In this document: positions 33,966-42,060 of the stretch, one piece after another | Numbering within the stretch: position 1 is the stretch's first letter | How the letters are laid out: each line of letters opens with the position of its first letter | NCBI GenBank assembly: GCA_001023575.1 | Contig: CP011489.1 | Location: 682,001 to 746,000 of the forward strand | From: Actinobacteria bacterium IMCC26256 | Lineage (GTDB): Bacteria; Actinomycetota; Acidimicrobiia; IMCC26256 | Direction: 5' to 3' | DNA: 64,000 nt | Notes under the pieces: model-generated | The model's input: only the letters and a program-made list of their open reading frames with translations | What the model was told of the DNA's origin: nothing | Databases searched by the model: none | Position numbers and translations under genes: made by a program

Positions 33966-35186
33966 TTACCCCGTATTCCTTAGGTCGGGTGGTGCTCGCC
34001 AATCCCACCTGGCCTCGCGTGCACCTTCACTCTCGGCCGTCTCCGCTGCAATTCTCTTGAGCCTGTATCCATCATGTGTTTTTTGGAGATGATGTCGCTT
34101 GCAGAGCCTTACGAGGTTCTCCAGGCTGGCGGCGCCGCCCTCAGCGAAGGGTTTGATGTGATCTATCTCTAGGCCAATGCTCATATCGCATGTTGGTACT
34201 TGACAGACGCGGTCGCGTTCCTCAAGAGCAGTTCGTAATGGTGCCGGAATTGCCCTGCCCATATGCGCAACCGTTCTGATATCTACTCCATCGAGAACAA
34301 GAAGCTTTAAGAATGCCTCGCCCAAATACTCTGTTGCAGTAGCCACCGGTATCGGTCCGACTCCAGCGATCTCACAGACCTCACCATTCTCAGTATGCCC
34401 ACGCTTAAGTGCATCAATGTCGACTCGAATATTGATCACAGCGTTAGAGCGACTCGCTTTCCCGCCACTCTCGCTCGACTGGTTGGTGGTCGCCTTCTCG
34501 CAGATTGCCATTAGAGCGTCAGCGGCGTAGGCCTCCGGTCTTTCATGCGCGCCACTCTTACGCGCTGCTTTAAAGATCTCGTCCTGTATAGGTTTGAGCG
34601 CCGCCATTACTAGCGCACCATTAGCAACGGTCATGCGCCCTTTGATAATGAATGCACCATCAGGGTCTCTCCACGATTTTAGGAAACGGCTGTTGTGTAT
34701 TCGTTTATCGCGTGCGGCCTCATCGGTGGCCCCTGCAATTACGCGAGCGGTTGCATCGCGTAGGTCGCGTACTGTTGCGTGTTTTGCGAGATTCAAGAGT
34801 TGTGTCTCCGTATTAGGTGCAACGATCGCACCTCGTGCAACCTCAACAGCCTGAGCATTTGAGAGCGTGCCTGAGCGCAGTGCTGCCTAGGTGACCGGCA
34901 GATGCTGCAGTTGGTTAGCGAGCACCACCACAGACTGGGCTTCATAGTGGGCACAATCTGTCTCGATAGCGAGCCACTCTGAAATACTCTTCGCGCCCTC
35001 ACCCTTCCAGCCATTGGTGCGCTCGACCTGGCCCACGGCCACAGTGCGGAGAGAATCAACTGCCCTGCGAGCGTCCTCAGAGATTCGGACCAACTCGGCC
35101 GCGGCCTTCCCATCGATCACATCGACGTCAATACGTAAAGTGACCTCTCGAAGGTGGATGACTGCGTCTTTAAGTTCATCGAACAT
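33966..35186 (-). pseudogene. DUF222/HNH endonuclease (13E12 family) gene interrupted by one in-frame TAG
   Basis: The frame from ATG 35186 (MFDELKDAV) to 33966 is continuous for 406 codons except for TAG at 34887-34889, where the intact paralogue at 43762 has Gln (VTQAALRSG). Both halves remain collinear and similar to the paralogue, including the HNH region IDHIKPFAEGGAASLENLVRLCKRHH and the CQVPTC pair, with no frameshift. This is a recent nonsense change, a sequencing error, or a suppressible stop. A LexA box overlaps the start codon. A downstream start at 34796 could yield a C-terminal fragment. Confidence 0.85.
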
Positions 35187-35194
35187 ATGTTCGA
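35179..35194. promoter_or_regulatory. LexA (SOS) box over the start of the interrupted HNH gene
   Basis: TCGAACATATGTTCGA is a perfect 16-base palindrome matching the actinobacterial LexA consensus TCGAAC-N4-GTTCGA. The ATG of the leftward gene lies in its centre. A TAGAGT -10-like box precedes it on the minus strand, implying a leaderless transcript blocked by LexA. Confidence 0.85.
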
Positions 35195-35335
35195 CTCTAA
35201 TGCAGGGGTGTGACAGTCAAGAATCAAATCGCTAATCCTCCTAGAAAAAAAGTGTGATTCGGCGTGGGCGAGTTCTAGGCCGCACCTTTTCACTCTCTAC
35301 CGGCTTCGATTCTCGATACCACGTAGCATCTTGGG

Positions 35336-35983
35336 GTGCTCGATAATCCTTCAGACCTCGCAGTTTTCCTCGACTTCGATGGGACAATTACAACCGCCGA
35401 TACGGGTCTCTACGTACTAGAGCGACATGGCGCAGAGGGGTGGCGTGAGGTTGACGCTGCATACGTACGCGGCGAGATACCTTCTAGAGAGTGCCTGATC
35501 GACGAGTGGGATCTTCTGCCTCACGATGAAGCGCTACTCGTAAATACCGCGAGAGAGGTTCCCCTAGATACTGGTTTCATGCCGCTCGTCGAGGCCCTGC
35601 GGGGAAGCGGTGCCGAGGTAACTGTCGTCTCGGATGGATTCGGGCTCACAGTGCACGAGGTCTGCGAAGCCATCGGCCTGCGAGCGATATCGAACCGCGT
35701 CGATTGGGGCACTGGGCGCCTCGAGTTCCCCTACGAAGATCGTTGCTGCGCCTGCTCCTCTTGTGGCACATGCAAACAGGCCCCCGTTAAGGCTGCGTCG
35801 CAGGCAGGCAAGAAGACGGTACTTGTTGGGGATGGAGCGAGTGACCGCAAGGCAGCGCTGCTGGCAGATGTGGTCTTCGCCAAGGATGGGCTTGCGAATT
35901 GGTGCAGCCTAAATAATCTCGAGTTTCTCCCATTCGAGGGTCTCCGAGATGTGCAGCAAGCATTGCTTGGCACGCAGGGCTAG
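35336..35983 (+). CDS. HAD-superfamily phosphatase (SerB/MtnX-like)
   Basis: 215 residues. HAD motif I FLDFDGTITTADTG (nucleophile Asp at about 12), motif II in VTVVSDGFG, motif III Lys region (CKQAPVK), motif IV VGDGASDRKAALLAD. The helical cap between motif I and II and the overall length resemble phosphoserine phosphatase-like MtnX proteins. A cysteine-rich segment CCACSSCGTC (about 137-146) is unusual and could hold a metal. GTG start; a TAGCAT box about 7 bases upstream and no ribosome binding site suggest a leaderless mRNA. Substrate unknown. Confidence 0.82.
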   Translation: MLDNPSDLAVFLDFDGTITTADTGLYVLERHGAEGWREVDAAYVRGEIPSRECLIDEWDLLPHDEALLVNTAREVPLDTGFMPLVEALRGSGAEVTVVSDGFGLTVHEVCEAIGLRAISNRVDWGTGRLEFPYEDRCCACSSCGTCKQAPVKAASQAGKKTVLVGDGASDRKAALLADVVFAKDGLANWCSLNNLEFLPFEGLRDVQQALLGTQG

Positions 35984-35992
35984 GGTCTGTAC

Positions 35993-36289
35993 ATGCCTTA
36001 TTACTGCATGCTTACAACACTCGGCCCCGACGGCTGGGCAACAGTTCGTGAACACCCAGAGCGCATCGGACAAGTGCGCCAAGAGGTTGAGGCGATGGGG
36101 CTGAAGGTCATAGTGCAGTACGCACTCATGGGGCAGTGGGACTTCTTAAACATCATCGAGGCCCCAGATGAGAAGTCCATGGCAGCGGCCGCAGTGTCAC
36201 TCGCTGCACGAGGAACGATGCGCACGACCACAATGCAAGCCATCCCTGTAGAGGATCTCATTGAGGTTCTCTCGCGCGGCAAGGATTAA
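35993..36289 (+). CDS. GYD-domain protein
   Basis: 98 residues. YYCMLTTLGPDGWATVREHPERI and later QYALMGQWDFLNIIEAPDEKSM match the GYD family, small ferredoxin-like stress-type proteins named for a Gly-Tyr-Asp motif (here GQWD). Function is unsettled. It is 9 bases after the HAD gene, probably cotranscribed. Confidence 0.8.
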   Translation: MPYYCMLTTLGPDGWATVREHPERIGQVRQEVEAMGLKVIVQYALMGQWDFLNIIEAPDEKSMAAAAVSLAARGTMRTTTMQAIPVEDLIEVLSRGKD

Positions 36290-36325
36290 TGCCCTAACAA
36301 GGCGGATTCTTCACGATCCAGCTAC

Positions 36326-36341
36326 TTGGGTTTGAACCCAA
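36326..36341. terminator. Inverted repeat between convergent genes
   Basis: TTGGGTT and AACCCAA, separated by TG, form a 7-bp stem between the GYD gene and the leftward small gene. No T-run follows; it may act as a weak bidirectional terminator. Confidence 0.4.
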
Positions 36342-36350
36342 AGTGTTGGC

Positions 36351-36551
36351 CTAGACCCACCAGGTCTCGCGCTTGCGGTGCTCGGCGCGTATCTCGTCCT
36401 CGGCAAAAAGGGCGGGGAGCAGGGCCTCATCGTGGCGGCGCTTAACGCGATACCTGATCGAGTCGCCATCGACTACCTCGGTAATCTCGAAGCCACGTGA
36501 CCATTCACGTTGGAATCGTGATCGCACCTCGACTCGATCTCCCTGCTGCAC
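36351..36551 (-). CDS. Small basic/charged hypothetical protein
   Basis: 66 residues starting at a GTG. The sequence reads as a small strand-rich domain (DRVEVRSRFQREWSRGFEI, DSIRYRVKRRHDEALLP), reminiscent of short SH3-like or Tudor-like folds; no named family. The C-terminus EDEIRAEHRKRETWWV is charged. Its start is divergent from rnhB, 69 bases away, so their promoters share the gap. Confidence 0.68.
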   Translation of the reverse strand: MQQGDRVEVRSRFQREWSRGFEITEVVDGDSIRYRVKRRHDEALLPALFAEDEIRAEHRKRETWWV

Positions 36552-36620
36552 ACGTTGAGCGTACGCCTAAATATCCTCCGCATCACGCGCGCTCCGCATT
36601 GTTTGGCTACGGTCACATTC

Positions 36621-37283
36621 GTGGCACCTCGAGTAACCCCAACACTGGATGTTGAGCAAGCCTGCTGGGACTCCGGTGAGTCGATTATCTGTGGCCTAGA
36701 TGAGGTCGGGCGTGGCGCATGGGCGGGGCCAGCAACCATGGCCGCTGTGGTTCCAGGGCGCACCTTCATAGAGGGAGTTCGAGACTCGAAGCAGCTCAGC
36801 CCTGCTGCGAGGATACGCGCCCTTGAGTCTGTTAAGGGGTGGGCGGTCGCAATTGGTATCGGGCACGCATCGCCTCAAGAGTGCGACGAGCTCGGGATGA
36901 CGGCTGCTCTACGTGTAGCGGGGCTTCGTGCCCTTGCAGAGGTAGAGGCACAAGGATTCATCCCTGATCGCATTCTCTTAGACGGCTCTCATGATTTCCT
37001 GCGTCTTGGATCGAGAGTCACCACAATCGTGAAAGGCGATACGACCTCGCTATCTATAGCGGCTGCATCAGTTGTGGCCAAGGTAACTCGCGACGCAATT
37101 ATGACCGCCGAGGCTGAGAACTTCCCGCCCTATGGGTTTGAGGGCAACAAGGGTTACGCGGCTCCTGTGCACCAGATGGCGCTCGCCGGTTATGGCCCAA
37201 CGACAATCCATCGGCGTTCGTGGTCATTTATGGATGACATTCCATGGCGCGATCTTCTCCCTCCTCCGGGCCGCCTGCTTTAA
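36621..37283 (+). CDS. rnhB: Ribonuclease HII
   Basis: 220 residues from GTG 36621, the usual size. Cleaves RNA in RNA-DNA hybrids and at single ribonucleotides. The catalytic acidic residues lie in CGLDEVGRGAWAGP (Asp-Glu), LLDGSHDF and the later KVTRDAIM region. An in-frame TTG at 36555 would add 22 residues unlike the family. TACGGT seven bases before GTG 36621 and the absence of a ribosome binding site suggest a leaderless mRNA. Confidence 0.92.
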   Translation: MAPRVTPTLDVEQACWDSGESIICGLDEVGRGAWAGPATMAAVVPGRTFIEGVRDSKQLSPAARIRALESVKGWAVAIGIGHASPQECDELGMTAALRVAGLRALAEVEAQGFIPDRILLDGSHDFLRLGSRVTTIVKGDTTSLSIAAASVVAKVTRDAIMTAEAENFPPYGFEGNKGYAAPVHQMALAGYGPTTIHRRSWSFMDDIPWRDLLPPPGRLL

Positions 37284-37358
37284 GAAGCGCTAACTGTGAC
37301 GCGCTCCTAGGACCCTGCAAACCGTAAAGATGGGTGACCACGGTCTAGGCTCCCCTCC

Positions 37359-37718
37359 ATGGGTCAACCAATTACTGTCTCAATTCGCAAGGGGAATGAC
37401 CCCGAGGTGCGGATTCTCGAGACCAATCGTTCACTAACCGGGATGGCTATCGAGCGTTATGCCTCAGTTGAAGCTGCTCACACTCGAGGCCGCCGCCCAC
37501 CGGATGTTCTCGCTGAGCGCATCCTGGAGGCTGGAGCCAAGCACGTAACGGTCTACGGCAATGTCGTGACGGTTCGTGCTAGCGACTGGTCATCACTCGA
37601 GGAGCGCGCTGAATACCTAGTTACACACCTATTCGAGTACTACGGCGAGGATGCGGGATGGTCGCCGAGCGCTCTTGGTGTTGAGGCAGCAACCCCGGCC
37701 GAGGTTGCTGCCACCTAA
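37359..37718 (+). CDS. Hypothetical protein with possible NifU N-terminal-like fold
   Basis: 119 residues. The segment LAERILEAGAKHVTVYGNVVTVRASDWSSLEERAEYLVTHLFEYYGEDA has the rhythm of the Nfu/NifU N-terminal scaffold domain (pattern: a helix, a VTV-type strand pair, then W and a long helix). The metal-binding CxxC of NifU-like domains is absent. No membrane segment. It is convergent with the large RCC1 gene. The family suggestion is tentative. Confidence 0.7.
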   Translation: MGQPITVSIRKGNDPEVRILETNRSLTGMAIERYASVEAAHTRGRRPPDVLAERILEAGAKHVTVYGNVVTVRASDWSSLEERAEYLVTHLFEYYGEDAGWSPSALGVEAATPAEVAAT

Positions 37719-37747
37719 CACCATCGAGTTCTTGAGACCAGCTACTC

Positions 37748-40700
37748 CTAGAGACCGATAACGGTTACTGGGATGTTCGAGTTGGTTGTGGTTCCATCCC
37801 CAAGCTCGCCAGAGCCGTTGGATCCCCAACAAACAACGCTCTGGTCCTCTAGTACTGAGCACGAGTGCTGGTCACGTGCTGAGACAGTTACGCCCGTTGA
37901 GAGGCCGGAGACCCTAACAGCGATGTTTGAGTTGCTATTCATTCCATTGCCGAGTTGACCGACTGAGTCGCGACCCCAGCACCCCACTTCACCACTCGCA
38001 ACAACGGCGCATGTGTGCCGCCATGCCGTAGTCACGTCGGTAGCGGTCGAGATTCCCGCTACTGCTACCGGAGTGTTTGAGTTGCTGTTGCTCGAGTTAC
38101 CGAGTTGACCATCTGAGTTATTTCCCCAGCATTTGATAGCCCCGGTATCAAGTACCGCGCATGAGTGGCTCTCGCCGGCATCGACGGAGCTTGCATCGGT
38201 GATCCCTGTGACCGAGACCGGGGTCAGCGACTGGGTATTAGATGCATTGCCGAGTTGGCCAGCGGAGTTGGCCCCCCAGCACTTAACACTGCCGTTAGCG
38301 AGTGAAGCACAGGTGTGGTCGTCGCCCACTCCAACTGAGGTTGCGGTAGTGATGCCAGTTACAGATACTGGAGTGGCTGACGATGTTGTGTTTCCAGTGC
38401 CCAACTGCCCGGCTGCATTCTTTCCCCAGCACTTAATACCCGCGTCGGCGAGGAGCGCGCAGGTGACGCTGCCGCCGGTGTCGATTGCTATCGCAGTTGA
38501 GATGCCGCTGACCGCCACCGGAGTATTTGAGTCGTCACCAGTTCCATCACCGAGTTGACCATCTCCGTTGTATCCCCAGCACTCCACGGTGCCATCTTCG
38601 AGGAGAGCGCAGGTATGAAGGTCTCCTGCCGCGATTGCAACCGCGGTCGATATGTTGCTTACCGAGACCGGTGTCAGCGAACTTACATTTGTTCCATCAC
38701 CAAGCTGGCCATAAGTGTTGTCCCCCCAGCAGGTGACGCTGCCTGTGGCTAGTGCAGCACAGGTATGGTTCAAACCTGCTGCAACTGCGATCGGTAATGG
38801 CAGCGGAATACCAAAAACGGTGACTGGGACATTCGAGTTGGTATTGGTGGCGTCGCCGAGCTCACCGTACCCGTTGTATCCCCAGCATTTGATCTTCGCG
38901 TTAGCGAGTAGCGCACACGAAGAGAGGTCGCCTGCTGCGATGGAGGTTGCGGTTGTGATGCCTGAGACTGTGACGGGAATATTCGAGTTGGTATTTGTTG
39001 CGTTGCCGAGTTGGCCATAGAAGTTAAATCCCCAGCATTGGACGGTCTGGTTAGCGAGTAGCGCACACGTATGGCGGCCACCTGCTGCTACGGAGGTTGC
39101 GGTTGTAATGCCTGAGACCGTGACGGGAATATTCGAGTCGGTATTTGTTGCGTTACCGAGCCGACCATTTGCGTTGTATCCCCAGCATTGGACGGTCTGG
39201 TTAGCGAGTAGCGCACACGCATGGCTGCCACCGGCTGTGATAGCGGTTGCGGCTGTGATGCCTGAGACTGGGACGGGAATATTCGAGTTGGTAATTGTTG
39301 CGTTACCGAGCTGTCCGTAGAAGTTGTATCCCCAGCATTTGATCGTCGCGTCATCGAGTAGGGCGCACGTATAGTTTGCCCCCGCTGCTATGGAGGTTGC
39401 GGTTGTGATGCCCGAGACTGTGACGGGGATATTTGAGGTGGTATTTGTTGCGTTGCCGAGCTGTCCGTATTGGTTGTATCCCCAGCATTGGACTGTCTGG
39501 TCAGCGAGCAGCGCACACGTATGGCTACCACCTGCTGCGATTGCTGTAGCGGTTGTGATGCCTGAGACTGGGACGGGGATATTGGAGTCGATGTTGGTGT
39601 CGTCGCCAAGCTGTCCAAGTGCGTTGAATCCCCAGCACTCGACCGTCGCGTCATCGAGCAGCGCACAGGTGTGGTATTGCCCGGCTGTTATGGAGATAGC
39701 GGTTGTGATGCCCGAGACTGTGACGGGGATATTCGAGCTGATATTGGTGGCGTCACCAAGCTGTCCGGTTTCGTTGTTGCCCCAGCATTGGACTGTCTGG
39801 TCAGGGAGTACCGCACAGGCATGGTTCAAACCTGCTGCGAGGATGGTGTCGGTCGCTGTCGGAAGAGCACTTGGGCCTTCGTAGTAGCCGACGACATCAA
39901 CAATTACATTCGGGCAACCACCACTAGCGAAGAGTGAGATCGCTCCAGCATCACCAACTTTTACAACAGTTCCGTTGGGTACTACCTGGCCGGCAACATA
40001 GTTAAGTGTTGAGGCTGTCGGGCGTGTCGCACCTGTCGGGAAAGCAGTTAAATATCCTGGCGTGGATGGCGATACAACTGTGATGTTTAACGCGACAGCG
40101 TTCGCACCATCAGGCACAGTTGTTGTGCCGCCAGTAACAGTGAGGTTACGAAGAGCACCAACACAGGGGCCTTCGCCGGGGTTGCGAGTATCAACAAGAC
40201 GCTTCGGGGTAAGACCTACAAAGCCGCCCTCTAATACTGGAGAGCCGCCTTCGTAGTAGCCGACAACATCAACGATTACGTTCGGGCATCCGCCATTCGA
40301 GAAGAGTGTGATTGCTCCAGCGTCGCCGACTTTTACAGTCACGTTGTTTGGTACTACCTGACCTGTTGAGTAGTTCAAGTTTGAGGCTGTGGGGCGTGAT
40401 GCGCCATTGGGGTAGACAGTCACATAACCAGGGGTTGTTGGTGAGACAACAGTTACATTCAAAGCAACAGCACTCGCACCCACAGGCACGGTTGTAGTGC
40501 CGCCAGTAACAGTGAGGTTACGAGTAGTCAGAAGGCATGGGCCTTCACCTGGGTTGCGAGAATCTACAAGACGCTTTGGTGTGACACCAACAAAACCACC
40601 AGGCGCTACAGGTGTAGTGCCATCAAAATATCCAAGGACATCAACAATCACATTCGGGCAACCAGCATTAGCAAAGAGTGTGATCTGGCCCGCGTCACCG

Positions 40701-41131
40701 ACTTTTACAAACACACCATTAGGGACTACTTCCCCTGCTACATAGTTCACGTTCGAGGCTGTTGGGCGTACTGCTCCTGTCGGGTAGACAGTCACATAAC
40801 CAGGGGTTGTTGGTGAGACAACAGTTACATTCAAAGCAACAGCACTCGCACCCACAGGCACGGTTGTAGCGCCACCAGTAACTGTGAGGTTACGGGGCGT
40901 CCCCAAGCAGGGAGTCTGGCCAGGGTTTCGAGTATCAAGAAGACGGTTAGGTGTAACACCAACAAAACCACCAGCCGAGACCGCCGCCGATGCCGGCACT
41001 GCATTGGCCACTACACCTGCAATGCCTGCAAGCCCTGCTGCCGAGAGGGCCAGGGCCACAATCGGGGCTGTCAGACGCGAGAAGAGCGAACGACTGTAAC
41101 GAGGAGTCGAGAATACGGTGTTGCTAGACAT
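37748..41131 (-). CDS. Secreted 1127-residue protein: three N-terminal repeats and 14 RCC1 blades
   Basis: A signal peptide (RLTAPIVALALSAAGLAGIAGVV, cleavage near residue 49 after ASA) is followed by three repeats of about 130 residues (about 50-440), each with RL(L/V)D(T/S)RNPG, NLTVTGG, ALNVTVVSP, TAS.(V/L)NY and VIVDV(L/V)GYF/Y. Repeats of this kind occur in many secreted actinobacterial proteins. From about 445 to the end there are 14 RCC1-like blades with paired Cys (H.CA and CWG), enough for two 7-blade propellers; the linker GIPLPLPIAV after blade 7 marks the join. Adhesion or ligand binding at the surface is an inference. DNA repeats between blades are strong, so assembly here deserves caution. 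Confidence 0.9.
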   Translation of the reverse strand: MSSNTVFSTPRYSRSLFSRLTAPIVALALSAAGLAGIAGVVANAVPASAAVSAGGFVGVTPNRLLDTRNPGQTPCLGTPRNLTVTGGATTVPVGASAVALNVTVVSPTTPGYVTVYPTGAVRPTASNVNYVAGEVVPNGVFVKVGDAGQITLFANAGCPNVIVDVLGYFDGTTPVAPGGFVGVTPKRLVDSRNPGEGPCLLTTRNLTVTGGTTTVPVGASAVALNVTVVSPTTPGYVTVYPNGASRPTASNLNYSTGQVVPNNVTVKVGDAGAITLFSNGGCPNVIVDVVGYYEGGSPVLEGGFVGLTPKRLVDTRNPGEGPCVGALRNLTVTGGTTTVPDGANAVALNITVVSPSTPGYLTAFPTGATRPTASTLNYVAGQVVPNGTVVKVGDAGAISLFASGGCPNVIVDVVGYYEGPSALPTATDTILAAGLNHACAVLPDQTVQCWGNNETGQLGDATNISSNIPVTVSGITTAISITAGQYHTCALLDDATVECWGFNALGQLGDDTNIDSNIPVPVSGITTATAIAAGGSHTCALLADQTVQCWGYNQYGQLGNATNTTSNIPVTVSGITTATSIAAGANYTCALLDDATIKCWGYNFYGQLGNATITNSNIPVPVSGITAATAITAGGSHACALLANQTVQCWGYNANGRLGNATNTDSNIPVTVSGITTATSVAAGGRHTCALLANQTVQCWGFNFYGQLGNATNTNSNIPVTVSGITTATSIAAGDLSSCALLANAKIKCWGYNGYGELGDATNTNSNVPVTVFGIPLPLPIAVAAGLNHTCAALATGSVTCWGDNTYGQLGDGTNVSSLTPVSVSNISTAVAIAAGDLHTCALLEDGTVECWGYNGDGQLGDGTGDDSNTPVAVSGISTAIAIDTGGSVTCALLADAGIKCWGKNAAGQLGTGNTTSSATPVSVTGITTATSVGVGDDHTCASLANGSVKCWGANSAGQLGNASNTQSLTPVSVTGITDASSVDAGESHSCAVLDTGAIKCWGNNSDGQLGNSSNSNSNTPVAVAGISTATDVTTAWRHTCAVVASGEVGCWGRDSVGQLGNGMNSNSNIAVRVSGLSTGVTVSARDQHSCSVLEDQSVVCWGSNGSGELGDGTTTNSNIPVTVIGL
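37770..39850 (-). repeat. 14 coding repeats of about 150 bases (RCC1 blades)
   Basis: Each unit of about 144-153 bases contains CCCCAGCA (CWG in antisense) and GTTGCCGAGTTGGCC-like segments. Units near 38900-39700 are the most alike, which suggests recent expansion inside the propeller region. Confidence 0.85.
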
Positions 41132-41304
41132 GAGCTCTCCAGAAGAGTTGGCGGATAGTTAGTTAGAAGGAAGATCGCCATAAACGTCTAGGAGGCTGAG
41201 GTCTTGAGGCCCAGAGTATTTGATATCAGCGATTGTCGGTGGGGACATAGCGAGCGTAGTGGGGTGCCCGATTTGGGGCAAATACTGGAGCCTCCTTGCA
41301 TGTG

Positions 41305-41318
41305 CGAACGTATGTTCG
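41305..41318. promoter_or_regulatory. LexA (SOS) box upstream of imuA'
   Basis: CGAACGTATGTTCG matches the actinobacterial SOS consensus CGAAC-N4-GTTCG exactly in both half-sites. It lies 13 bases before the probable GTG start of imuA' and overlaps a TATGTT -10-like box. Confidence 0.88.
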
Positions 41319-41331
41319 ATACCCTAGGGAG

Positions 41332-42018
41332 GTGGAGTCTCTACGCGACCTATCTATTACCCCTATTTCAGAGTCCCCTCTGCCGCCTAAGCGCGATGCA
41401 TTAAGACTGTCGCAGGTCGTCGAGGTGGCTAGAGGGTCTGGCTCTCTTCTCTCATCAAAGGATCGAAGCATCGAGGTGAGTGGTCCTCTGCGTGCTCTCG
41501 TTCCACGCCTGCAGCGCGGCATCGTTGCAGTAGTAGATGGTGAGCCTGGCCATGGCTCTACAACTCTTGCACTGCAATTTGGTGCTGCAGTTAGCGCGCT
41601 TGGTGAGTGGATAAGCATCCTCGATCCAGAGGGTTCCTTATCGGGGCTTGCACTATTAGAGGCGGGGATTGTCGCCGAGCGATGCGCGGTAGTGCGTCGG
41701 GTACCAACAGATCGCTGGGCACTGGTTGTCGCTTCATTGCTTGACGGGGTATCGCTTGTAATCGCCGATGCGCCACCCCGACTACGAGCTGCCGACGCGC
41801 GTCGACTCATAGCGCGTGCGCGCGAACGCGCTGCCCTGCTTGTAATCACCGGGCCATGGCCAGCGGAGGCATCGTTACGTATGCGCGCCGAGGGCGGGGA
41901 GTGGGTAGGGCTTGGCGATGGGAGTGGATCTCTAGAGAGGCGAGATGTACGAGCTCGCTTAGAGACGCGTCGAGGTATCGAGCACGCGGAGATCTCGTCA
42001 ATAGCGCATGCTGGCTGA
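41332..42018 (+). CDS. ImuA'-type mutasome protein
   Basis: About 228 residues. RecA-like fold with a degenerate Walker A (DGEPGHGSTTLALQFG: no Lys before ST) and a Walker B-like VSLVIADAPP, as expected for the actinobacterial ImuA' that helps recruit ImuB and DnaE2. The start is uncertain: the frame is open from TTG 41296, which lies before and inside the LexA box, so GTG 41332 just after the box is preferred. It precedes imuB by 42 bases. Identification rests on position and on these weak motifs. Confidence 0.8.
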   Translation: MESLRDLSITPISESPLPPKRDALRLSQVVEVARGSGSLLSSKDRSIEVSGPLRALVPRLQRGIVAVVDGEPGHGSTTLALQFGAAVSALGEWISILDPEGSLSGLALLEAGIVAERCAVVRRVPTDRWALVVASLLDGVSLVIADAPPRLRAADARRLIARARERAALLVITGPWPAEASLRMRAEGGEWVGLGDGSGSLERRDVRARLETRRGIEHAEISSIAHAG

Positions 42019-42060
42019 CGGTGGTTGCCTGATTATGGCTAACTGATTATGGGGACTCGA

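Noticed and set aside
37770-39850. Regular repeats considered as a CRISPR array
   Set aside because: Period about 150 bases, coding on the minus strand for RCC1 blades, no short identical repeats with unique spacers and no cas genes.
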